From assembly GCF_036013645.1 (NCBI RefSeq), contig NZ_CP107869.1, positions 4,960,001-5,024,000 on the forward strand: 64,000 bases of DNA, given 5' to 3'. The position numbers and the translations under genes are program-made. This document shows positions 57,349-64,000 of the stretch, piece after piece (the first letter of the stretch is position 1; each line of letters starts with the position of its first letter). The notes under the pieces were generated by a model. That model worked only from the letters and a program-made list of their open reading frames with translations, had not been told where the DNA came from and did not search any database. This DNA is from Streptomyces sp. NBC_00490 (lineage in GTDB: Bacteria; Actinomycetota; Actinomycetes; Streptomycetales; Streptomycetaceae).

Positions 57349-59406
57349 ATGAGTGAGATCCGCGGCAAGGCCCGCCACCGCCGGAGGAAGACAGCCCTCG
57401 CGGTGGGCGTCCCGCTCGCTCTGACCGCCGCCGGCGTCACGGCGTACGGCTCCCTCCCGGGCACCCAGTCCCACGCGTCCGCCGCCACCGCCGCGGCCCC
57501 CGCGTGGGCGACCGCCACCGCCGACGGCTTCGCCTCGGTCAACGCGCTGGGGCAGAACGGCACTTACGGCGGGCGCGACGGGCAGACCGTCACCGTCAAA
57601 ACGCTCGCGGACCTGGAGAAGTACGCGACCGCGGCCGAGCCGTACGTCATCGTCGTCGCCGCGACCATCAACATGAACCCGGTCGGCAAGGAGATCAAGG
57701 TCCGGTCCGACAAGACCATCGTCGGGGCCGGGACCTCCGGGCACATCGTCGGCGGCGGGTTCTTCCTCGGGTCCGGCGTGCACAACGTGATCATCCGGAA
57801 CCTGACCATCCGGGACGCCTACCAGGGCATCTGGAACGACAAGGACCACGACTTCGACGCCGTCCAGATGGACGGTGCCCATCACGTCTGGATCGACCAC
57901 AACGATCTGCGGCACATGGCCGACGGGCTCATCGACGTCCGCAAGGACAGCACCTATGTGACCGTCTCCTGGAACAAACTCAGCCAGGACAACAAGGCGT
58001 TCGGCATCGGGTGGACGGAGAACGTCGTCACCGACATCACCATCCACCACAACTGGATCCGCGAGACCGAGCAGCGCAACCCGTCGACGGACAACGCCGC
58101 GCACGCGCACCTCTACAACAACTTCCTCGAGGACGTCGCCGACACCGACATCAAGTCGTCGTACGGCAACTACTCGCGCGGCGCCACCAAGATGGTCCTG
58201 GAGAACTCCTACTTCCAGGGCGTCAACAACCCCGTCATCAAGGACAGCAGCGCGACGATCGCGCAGAAGGGGAACACCTTCGTCGGCACCAGCGGGCGCA
58301 ACGAGAGCGGGGGTACGGCTTTCGACCCGAAGACGTACTACGCCTACACGCTCGACAAGACGGCCGACGTACCGGCGCTTCTCAAGTCCGGTGCGGGACC
58401 CCGGAGTTCGATCGGTACGACGGCGACCGCCTCGACGAAGGCCGCCACCGCCACCACGCTCACCGTCGCCAAGGACGGCAGCGGGCAGTACTCGACCGTG
58501 CAGGCCGCGGTGAACGCCGTACCGGCGGGCAACTCCTCCCGCGTGGTGATATCGGTGAAGCCGGGGACATACCGCGAGCTGGTCAAGGTGCCGTCCAACA
58601 AGCCGCACGTCACCATCCAGGGGTCGGGCGCCAGCCGTAAGGACACGGTGATCGTCTACAACAACGCGTCGGGCACGCCCAAGCCCGACGGCTCCGGCAC
58701 CTACGGCACCGGCGGCAGCGCCACCGTCGCCGTCGAGGCCGACGACTTCCAGGCCCGCAACCTGACCGTCTCCAACGACTTCGACGAGGCCAGCCACCAG
58801 GACATCGCCAATCAGGCGGTCGCCCTGCGCACCGCCGCCGACAAGGTGTTCCTCGACGGGATCATCGTCAGCGGCGACCAGGACACCCTGCTCGTGGACA
58901 CGGCGGCGAAGGACAAGCTGGGCCGGGTCTACATGACCAACTCCTACGTCATCGGCAACGTCGACTTCATCTTCGGCCGGGCCACCACGGTGATCGACAA
59001 GTCCGTCATCACGCTGAAGAAGCGCTGGAACGGCACCTCGGCCGGTTACGTCACCGCGCCCAGCACCGCCGCCGACCGCAAGGGCATCCTCATCGCCAAC
59101 TCGACGGTGAACGGGGACGTCTCGGCCGCGAGCTTCTACCTGGGCCGCCCCTGGCACGCCGGCGGCGACACGACCCTCGACCCGCAGACCACGGTCCGGA
59201 ACACGTCGTTGAGCGCTGCGATCAAGTCCACGCCGTGGACCGACATGAGCGGCTTCTCCTGGAAGGACGACCGGTTCGCCGAGTACAAGAACACCGGCGC
59301 CGGTTCCGGCAGCGCGAGCGGTGACCGGCCCCAGCTGACCGACTCCCAGGCCACCGGCCAGGAGGTCGCCGACTGGCTCGGCGGCTGGACGCCGACCGCT
59401 TCCTGA
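57349..59406 (+). CDS. Secreted pectate lyase-pectinesterase fusion
   Basis: A 685-residue bifunctional exoenzyme. After a Tat-like N-terminus (MSEIRGKARHRRRKTALAVG), residues ~55-350 form a PL1-type beta-helix pectate lyase (VWIDHNDL, RNPSTDNAAHAHLYNNF), then residues ~375-675 form a CE8 pectin methylesterase with the full motif set: GTYRE, NQAVALR, GDQDTLL (Asp512, acid/base), VDFIFGR (Asp539, nucleophile) and LGRPW. De-esterified pectin from the second domain is the substrate of the first. The PL1 region lacks the classical R-x-x-R-x-G run, replaced by NPSTDNAAH. It is preceded by a 13-bp inverted repeat. Confidence 0.93.
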   Translation: MSEIRGKARHRRRKTALAVGVPLALTAAGVTAYGSLPGTQSHASAATAAAPAWATATADGFASVNALGQNGTYGGRDGQTVTVKTLADLEKYATAAEPYVIVVAATINMNPVGKEIKVRSDKTIVGAGTSGHIVGGGFFLGSGVHNVIIRNLTIRDAYQGIWNDKDHDFDAVQMDGAHHVWIDHNDLRHMADGLIDVRKDSTYVTVSWNKLSQDNKAFGIGWTENVVTDITIHHNWIRETEQRNPSTDNAAHAHLYNNFLEDVADTDIKSSYGNYSRGATKMVLENSYFQGVNNPVIKDSSATIAQKGNTFVGTSGRNESGGTAFDPKTYYAYTLDKTADVPALLKSGAGPRSSIGTTATASTKAATATTLTVAKDGSGQYSTVQAAVNAVPAGNSSRVVISVKPGTYRELVKVPSNKPHVTIQGSGASRKDTVIVYNNASGTPKPDGSGTYGTGGSATVAVEADDFQARNLTVSNDFDEASHQDIANQAVALRTAADKVFLDGIIVSGDQDTLLVDTAAKDKLGRVYMTNSYVIGNVDFIFGRATTVIDKSVITLKKRWNGTSAGYVTAPSTAADRKGILIANSTVNGDVSAASFYLGRPWHAGGDTTLDPQTTVRNTSLSAAIKSTPWTDMSGFSWKDDRFAEYKNTGAGSGSASGDRPQLTDSQATGQEVADWLGGWTPTAS

Positions 59407-59452
59407 CGCACGGGTCCCCGTCCTACGATCAGCGCGACCACGGGGAGGGATC

Positions 59453-59899
59453 ATGGGCGGGGACATCATCAGGGAGTACCGCAGACGGGGGCCGGCGTGG
59501 AAGGCGGCCGCCGCCGTCGCGCTCTTCTTCGCGGCCGGCGTCGGGGAAATACTGCTCAGCGGGGTGCCGTTGTGGCCCGCGGTGGCCCTGGTGACGGTCC
59601 TGCTGCTCTCCAACGGCTATATGGCGCTCGCCCTGCTGCGGGCCCGTACCGTCGTACGGCCCGGCGGGATCACCTCGTACAGCGCCCTGCGCGTGCGGAA
59701 GTGGACCTGGCACGACATCCAGGACCTGCGCGTCGAGAACGCCCCGCAGGAGTCCAGTCTCCGCTTCATCACCTGCCTGTACGACACGACGGGCCGCCGG
59801 ACCGCGCTGCCCTTCGTCAACGACCGGTGTGTGACAGACCTGAACGCCGAGACCGAGTTCCTGCGGGGTGTCCTGGCGGGCGGCCGGAGGGTGGCATAG
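59453..59899 (+). CDS. Small membrane protein with PH-like domain
   Basis: A 148-residue protein: two membrane helices (KAAAAVALFFAAGVGEILL and AVALVTVLLLSNGYMAL) and a beta-rich C-terminal region (TVVRPGGITSYSALRVRKWTWHDIQDLRVE) like bacterial PH domains. Its last 83 bases overlap the 3' end of the convergent ABC gene. Function unknown. Confidence 0.8.
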   Translation: MGGDIIREYRRRGPAWKAAAAVALFFAAGVGEILLSGVPLWPAVALVTVLLLSNGYMALALLRARTVVRPGGITSYSALRVRKWTWHDIQDLRVENAPQESSLRFITCLYDTTGRRTALPFVNDRCVTDLNAETEFLRGVLAGGRRVA

Positions 59900-61613
59900 C
59901 CAGCCGGGCGTATGTCCCGCCGCGCTCCACGAGTTCGTCGTGCGTGCCGGCCTCGACCAGCCGGCCCTCGTCCACGACGAGGACGCGGTCGGCGTCGGGG
60001 GCGAGGCTCAGATCGTGGGTGATCATGATCGTCGTACGGCCGGACATCAGGTGGCGCAGCGGCCGCACGATGCGGCGGGCGGCCACCGAGTCGAGGCCGG
60101 TGGTGGGTTCGTCGAGGATCAGGACGGGGGCGGCGCGCAGCATCGCGCGGGCGATGGCGATCCGCTTGAGCTGGCCGCCGGAGAGAGCGGCGGTGCCGGG
60201 GGCGATGACGGTGCCATAGCCGCCGGGGAGTTCGGCGATGAACTCGTGCGCCGCGGCAGCCCGCGCGGCCCGCTCGATGTCCTCGTCGGTGGCGCCGGGG
60301 CGGCCGCACTCGATGTTCTCGCGGATCGTGCCGTGCAGGACGAGCGTCTCCTGCGGCAGCAGCGCCACGTTCTCGCGCAGGAATTCCAGGGGTACGTCGG
60401 TCAGCGGGACGCCGTCCAGGCAGAGCACTCCGGACGAGGGGTCGTAGAAGCGGAGCAGCAGCTTGGCGAGGGTGGACTTGCCGGCGCCGCTCGGGCCGGT
60501 GACGAGGACGAGTTCGCCGGGGGCGGCCTGGAAGGTGACGTCGTACAGGGAGTCCCTGGCGGCGCCGGGGTAGCGGAAGCCGGCGCCGTGGACGCTGACC
60601 CAGCCGCGTACCGGCCAGTCCCGGACCGGTTCGGCGGGGTCGGTGACGGCGGGTTCGGCGTCGAGGATCTCGCCCAGCCGCTGGGCGCCCGCGGTGGCGG
60701 CGGTGAGGGTGAGGCCGAGTTGGCCGAGGTTGCGGACCGGTGGGTAGAGGTAGCCGATGAACGCGGCGAAGGCGAGGAGCCGGCCGAGGGTCATGCGGTC
60801 GGCGGAGATCTCCCAGACGCCGAGTCCGATGACGGCGAGGACGCAGACCGTCTCGACGACCTCGACGAACTGTTCGTACATCTCGCTGAGCCGGGCCCCG
60901 CGCACGGATGCCGTCATCCAGGCGCGGGCCTCGCGGTCGAGCCGCTTCTCCTCGTCGGCGCGGCGGTTGTAGGCCTGGGTCAGCACCACATTGCCGAGGG
61001 ACTCCTCGACGACGGAGGTGATGGCGCCGTCGGCGGTCCGCTCGTCCTGGGAGGCGCTCTTGATGCGGCCGGCGAAGCGGCGGGCGGCCAGCAGGAACAG
61101 GGGGGCGAGGACGAAGGTGACGAGGGCCAGGTCCCAGCGCAGACACAGGGCGGCGGCGGAGTAGAAGACGGCGGAGAACGCGGCGGCGACGGTACCGACG
61201 ACCCCGGACACCACCATCTGCTCGATGGCCTCGACATCACCGGTGAGCCGTTCGACGAGGTCGCCCTGTCGGTGCTTCTGGAAGAAGTGCGGGGGCAGGT
61301 CCTGGACGTGCCGGAACACCTTGGCCCGCAGGCGGAGCACGAATCTCTCGGCGGTCCAGGCGGCGAGCGAGTTGCCGAGGTAGCCGACCAGCGCGCCGAG
61401 CGCGGCGACGGCGAGCCAGGCGCCGGCCGGGCCCCAGAAGGCGGACAGCGAACCGGCCTTCAGGGCGGTGTCGGTCAGCTCTGCGAACAGCAGGATCGAG
61501 GCGGTCTCGGCGAGCGCGGACACCACCACGCACCCGACGATCGCCACCAGCCACCTGCGGTCACCGCGGGTCAGCGGCCAGAAGCGGCGGAAGGCCTCGC
61601 GGACTTCCCTCAT
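59817..61613 (-). CDS. ABC transporter, fused membrane and ATPase (exporter half)
   Basis: A 598-residue half-exporter: six membrane helices, then an ATPase with Walker A VTGPSGAGKSTLAKLLLRFY, Q-loop LLPQETLVL, signature LSGGQLKRIAIARAML and Walker B VLILDEPTTGLDS. No N-terminal C39 peptidase domain is present. It works as a homodimer exporting lipids, peptides or drugs; the substrate is unknown. Two Lys-rich micro-peptide genes precede it in the same direction with a strong terminator between, hinting that the peptides are linked to it. Confidence 0.92.
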   Translation of the reverse strand: MREVREAFRRFWPLTRGDRRWLVAIVGCVVVSALAETASILLFAELTDTALKAGSLSAFWGPAGAWLAVAALGALVGYLGNSLAAWTAERFVLRLRAKVFRHVQDLPPHFFQKHRQGDLVERLTGDVEAIEQMVVSGVVGTVAAAFSAVFYSAAALCLRWDLALVTFVLAPLFLLAARRFAGRIKSASQDERTADGAITSVVEESLGNVVLTQAYNRRADEEKRLDREARAWMTASVRGARLSEMYEQFVEVVETVCVLAVIGLGVWEISADRMTLGRLLAFAAFIGYLYPPVRNLGQLGLTLTAATAGAQRLGEILDAEPAVTDPAEPVRDWPVRGWVSVHGAGFRYPGAARDSLYDVTFQAAPGELVLVTGPSGAGKSTLAKLLLRFYDPSSGVLCLDGVPLTDVPLEFLRENVALLPQETLVLHGTIRENIECGRPGATDEDIERAARAAAAHEFIAELPGGYGTVIAPGTAALSGGQLKRIAIARAMLRAAPVLILDEPTTGLDSVAARRIVRPLRHLMSGRTTIMITHDLSLAPDADRVLVVDEGRLVEAGTHDELVERGGTYARLAMPPSGRPPGHPAGTRSRRSGLSHTGR

Positions 61614-61646
61614 GGTTGCTCCCTTGCAGTACGGGCGGACATGCCC

Positions 61647-61685
61647 GAGGCGGGGCCACCGAGTCCCTGTCGGTGGCCCCGCCTC
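61647..61685 (-). terminator. Strong hairpin between the twin peptide genes and the ABC exporter
   Basis: A perfect 16-bp stem, GAGGCGGGGCCACCGA (61647-61662) and its complement (61670-61685), with a 7-base loop. It starts 11 bases past the stop of the first peptide gene and ends 33 bases before the transporter ATG on the minus strand. Partial read-through would give more peptide than transporter mRNA. Confidence 0.85.
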
Positions 61686-61696
61686 GTGGTTCGGCG

Positions 61697-61822
61697 TCAG
61701 CAGCCCTTGCGGGACACCGGGCGAGCGGCCGCCTTCTTCTGCCGAGGGGCCTTCTTCTTCGGGGCCGGGGCGGCGGGCTTGGTGTTCTTCTTGGCGACGG
61801 GGGCAATCTTGTGGAAGCTCAT
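61697..61822 (-). CDS. Lys-rich micro-peptide 1
   Basis: A 41-residue gene: ATG at 61822, stop 61697-61699, GGAAAGG ribosome site 8 bases upstream. The product starts MSFHKIAPVAKKNTKP, continues AAPAPKKKAPRQKKAAA, and ends RPVSRKGC. It shares 11 of the first 12 residues and the APKKKA and RPVS(R/H)K motifs with the peptide encoded just upstream. Strongly cationic with no leader GG. Possible roles: antimicrobial or ribosomally made precursor peptide exported by the adjacent ABC protein, or a nucleic-acid-binding peptide; unproven. Confidence 0.78.
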   Translation of the reverse strand: MSFHKIAPVAKKNTKPAAPAPKKKAPRQKKAAARPVSRKGC

Positions 61823-61869
61823 GGGAATTACCTTTCCGGTTATCAGGTTCAGATGATGCGGGGCTTGTT

Positions 61870-61992
61870 TCAGTTCTTATGGGAGACCGGGCGGCGTCGC
61901 GGGGTCACCTTCTTGACCTGGGCCTTCTTCTTGGGGGCCAGGGCGGGCTGGGGAGCCTTCTTGGCGACGGGGGCGACCTTGTGGAAGCTCAT
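61870..61992 (-). CDS. Lys-rich micro-peptide 2
   Basis: A 40-residue gene: ATG at 61992 with GAAGGAG 6-7 bases upstream, stop 61870-61872. It starts MSFHKVAPVAKKAPQP, continues ALAPKKKAQVKKVTPRR and ends RPVSHKN. It is the first gene of the operon (peptide 2, peptide 1, ABC exporter; 47 bases between peptides). Unlike its twin it lacks a terminal Cys. The duplication with a conserved start and tail and variable middle suggests selection on two ends. Function unknown. Confidence 0.78.
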   Translation of the reverse strand: MSFHKVAPVAKKAPQPALAPKKKAQVKKVTPRRRPVSHKN

Positions 61993-62163
61993 TGTCTTCT
62001 CCTTCGTGTTGTCCGGTGCCGTTCGCTTTCGACATGGAAAACACTACGGGACCGCAAACCCGAAAAAGGCCAATTCCGCTTAGACCTCGATGAATTGCGG
62101 CTGAGATCATTTTTCAGGCGGCACCCGGAACCAATACGCCACTCACACAGGTTTTAATACGCG

Positions 62164-62200
62164 AAGAGGCGGCCGCGTCGATATGACGCGACCGCCTCTT
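62164..62200 (-). terminator. Terminator of the 5'-nucleotidase gene
   Basis: A ~16-bp stem, AAGAGGCGGCCGCGTC against GACGCGACCGCCTCTT (one mismatch), with a GATAT loop, lies 15 bases after the stop, between the nucleotidase and the peptide operon. Confidence 0.82.
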
Positions 62201-62214
62201 ACCGCCCCAGGGGG

Positions 62215-64000
62215 TTACTTCAGGATCGTGATCCGGTTCGCGGCCGGAGGTGCGATCGGGCTCGTGGCCGAGGAGTTGGCCAGGAGGTACTGCTCGAGGG
62301 CCGCCAGGTCGTCCGTGCCGACGAGGTCGTTGGTGCCCAGGCCCAGCGTGGTGATGCCGTCGCCGCCGCCCGCGAGGAAGCTGTTGGTCGCGACGCGGTA
62401 GGTGGCCGCCGGGTCGATGGCCGTGCCGTTGAGCCGGATGGAGTCGACGACGATGCGGTCGGCGCCGGTCTTCGTCAGGTCCAGCGTGTACGTCAGGCCC
62501 GAGGAGGGCTGAAGGATCTTCGGCGAGGCCGCGTTGCTGCCGCTCACCTGCTCCTGGAGGACCTTGATCAGCTGGGCACCGGTGAAGTCCTGGAGGTTCA
62601 CGGTGTTGGAGAACGGCTGGACGGTGAAGCCCTCGGCGTAGGTCACCACGCCGTCGCCCTCGGTCCCCTTGGCCGCATAGGTGAGGCCGGCCCGCACACC
62701 GCCCGGGTTCATCAGCGCGAGGTCGGTCTCCGGGTCGAGCTGCTTGCCGTAGGCGAGCTGCGCGTCGGCGATGAGGTCACCCATCGGGGACTCGGTGCCG
62801 GTGGAGGGGATGTCGGCGGAGATGTAGCCGATCGCGCGGTTGCCGATGGGCGCCGCGAGGGTGTTCCACCTGCTGATCAGCTCGGTCATGTCCGTCGCCT
62901 TGGCGACCGTCCGGGTGACCACGTGGTTCGCCGACTTCACGGCCGTACGGGCGATGTCACCCGTCCACCGGTCGTACGTCAGCGTGGTGTCCGTGTAGAG
63001 GCGGCCGAAGGACGCGGCCGAGGTGACCGTGCGCGGGTTGCCCGCCGGGTCGTTGATGGTGCAGGCGTAGGCGGCGTGGGTGTGACCCGTCACCAGCGCG
63101 TCGACCTGCGGGGTGATGTTCTTGGCGATGTCCACGATCGGGCCGGAGATGCCGTCGCCGGCGCCCGGGGCGTCGCAGTCGTAGTTGTACGACGCCGAGG
63201 CCGGGGCCCCGCCCTCGTGGATGAGGGCCACGATCGACTTGACGCCCTGGCGCTGGAGCTCCTTGGCGTACTTGTTGATCGTCTCGACCTCGTCCTTGAA
63301 CTTCAGGCCCTTGACGCCCTCCGCGGAGACGACGCCCGGGGTGTCCTCCAGGGTCACGCCGATGAAGCCGACCTTGACGCCGTTCTTCTTCCACACCCAG
63401 TAGGGCTTGAGGATCGGCTTGCCGGTCTTCTCGTTCAGGACGTTGGCCGCGAGGTAGGGGAAGTTCGCCCCTTCGAACTCCTCGTCCGTGTAGCAGCCGG
63501 CGGTCGGGTGGCAGCCGCCCTTCTGCAGACGGGCCAGTTCCTTGGCGCCCTCGTCGAACTCGTGGTTGCCGACGGAGGTGACGTCCAGGTCGAGGCCGTT
63601 GAGCGCCTCGATGGTCGGCTCGTCATGGAAAAGTCCCGAAATGAGCGGAGACGCACCGACCATGTCGCCGCCGGCGGCGGTGATGGAGTACTTGTTGCCC
63701 GCACGCGCCTCGCGCAGGTGCGTGGCGAGGTACTCGACACCACCGGCGTCGATGGTCTTCGTCGTGCCGTCCGCCTGGAGTTCGGTGACCCGTCCGGACG
63801 AACCGGACGGCGGCTCCAGGTTGCCGTGCAGGTCGTTGAAGGACAGCAGCTGCACGTCCTGGTAACGACTGGGCGCCTTACCACCCGACTTGCCCGATTC
63901 GCCCGCCGCGGCCGTCGAGGGCAGCGCGGCGGCGAGAGCGCCGACGGTCGCGAGACCGGCGGCTGCGGCAAGGAGACGGACGGTCCGTCTGCGGCGGTGG
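62215..64000 (-). CDS. Secreted 5'-nucleotidase/cyclic phosphodiesterase, start outside window
   Basis: Two-domain metallophosphatase. The visible part covers codons for ~595 residues from within the signal peptide (RRRRTVRLLAAAAGLATVGA... STAAAGE) to the stop; the first codons lie beyond position 64000. Motifs: metal-binding NDLHGNLEPP and DMVGASP, GNHEFDEG, IALIHEGG, and GHTHAAYAC in the catalytic domain, and the C-terminal nucleotide-binding domain with NPGGVRAG and FSNTVN. It releases phosphate from extracellular nucleotides; in S. coelicolor the equivalent gene is reported as PhoP-controlled. Confidence 0.94.
   Translation of the reverse strand, partial: HRRRRTVRLLAAAAGLATVGALAAALPSTAAAGESGKSGGKAPSRYQDVQLLSFNDLHGNLEPPSGSSGRVTELQADGTTKTIDAGGVEYLATHLREARAGNKYSITAAGGDMVGASPLISGLFHDEPTIEALNGLDLDVTSVGNHEFDEGAKELARLQKGGCHPTAGCYTDEEFEGANFPYLAANVLNEKTGKPILKPYWVWKKNGVKVGFIGVTLEDTPGVVSAEGVKGLKFKDEVETINKYAKELQRQGVKSIVALIHEGGAPASASYNYDCDAPGAGDGISGPIVDIAKNITPQVDALVTGHTHAAYACTINDPAGNPRTVTSAASFGRLYTDTTLTYDRWTGDIARTAVKSANHVVTRTVAKATDMTELISRWNTLAAPIGNRAIGYISADIPSTGTESPMGDLIADAQLAYGKQLDPETDLALMNPGGVRAGLTYAAKGTEGDGVVTYAEGFTVQPFSNTVNLQDFTGAQLIKVLQEQVSGSNAASPKILQPSSGLTYTLDLTKTGADRIVVDSIRLNGTAIDPAATYRVATNSFLAGGGDGITTLGLGTNDLVGTDDLAALEQYLLANSSATSPIAPPAANRITILK

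Noticed and set aside
57097..59613. 838-codon minus-strand frame opposite the pectinase gene
   Set aside because: It is antisense to a clear PL1-CE8 gene with all catalytic motifs; composition is Gly/Arg/Val-biased as expected of a shadow frame.
59817..61992. Lanthipeptide or lasso-peptide gene cluster
   Set aside because: No LanM/LanB/LanC, lasso cyclase or protease genes, and the peptides lack Ser/Thr/Cys cores and leader motifs.

Overview
The window is high-GC chromosomal DNA from a Streptomyces or very close relative. Gene content and order (ispF-ispD-carD, phoPR/phoU, gpmA, mshA, devA/devB/devE, rsiG, nur, sseA, glnR, an HtrA-type protease beside a two-component pair, a secreted 5'-nucleotidase) match, from memory, the core-chromosome stretch of S. 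coelicolor around SCO4152-SCO4234, in inverse orientation. GTG and TTG starts, 4-base start/stop overlaps, leaderless-looking promoters and two types of dispersed Streptomyces intergenic repeat support this. No rRNA, tRNA, CRISPR array, transposase or prophage was found.

Layout. (1) 1-8.8 kb: isoprenoid genes ispF/ispD, the RNA polymerase regulator carD, a lipoprotein, the phosphate two-component system phoPR with a PHO box between phoR and phoU, a tiny Cys-rich protein and gpmA. (2) 8.9-20.5 kb: an MFS transporter, an orphan TIR protein, a DUF2000/AraC pair, mshA (mycothiol) with a sigma-R-like promoter, an NlpC/P60 hydrolase, a SpoIIE-type phosphatase with receiver, an HbhA-like protein and its XRE regulator. 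(3) 20.6-29 kb: accessory enzymes and regulators (VOC, DinB, HxlR/imine reductase, an F420 reductase-hemerythrin fusion, a HelD helicase, two TetR). (4) 29-37 kb: the most unusual block. Three DevA-type GntR regulators each face a ~60-70-residue two-helix membrane protein. A membrane-anchored protein, a double aminoglycoside-phosphotransferase-fold kinase and a HAD phosphatase (devB) lie among them. The C-terminal domain of the regulators appears to recur in the membrane-anchored protein. (5) 37-50.4 kb: Eis acetyltransferase, rsiG (c-di-GMP-responsive anti-sigma), dtd, ygfZ, nur, a nitrobindin-like protein, three overlapping membrane-anchored genes, and a sulfur block (DUF1416, sseA, and a Cys-containing leader peptide with its own promoter and hairpins). 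(6) 50.5-64 kb: glnR, a LacI regulator, an HtrA-type protease behind four 11-bp direct repeats with its probable two-component system, a secreted possible pore-forming protein, a pectate lyase-pectinesterase fusion, an ABC exporter preceded by twin Lys-rich micro-peptides, and a 5'-nucleotidase running off the window end.

Themes: phosphate (phoPR, phoU, nucleotidase), nitrogen (glnR), nickel (nur), thiol/sulfur (mshA, sseA, leader peptide) and development (dev genes, rsiG). The two best candidates for something undescribed are the dev-type block at 29-37 kb and the twin peptide/ABC exporter operon at 59.8-62.0 kb. Two convergent intergenic regions (3.4-3.7 kb and 21.3-21.65 kb) contain short duplications of gene 3' ends with nearly the same offset (160 and 158 bp).
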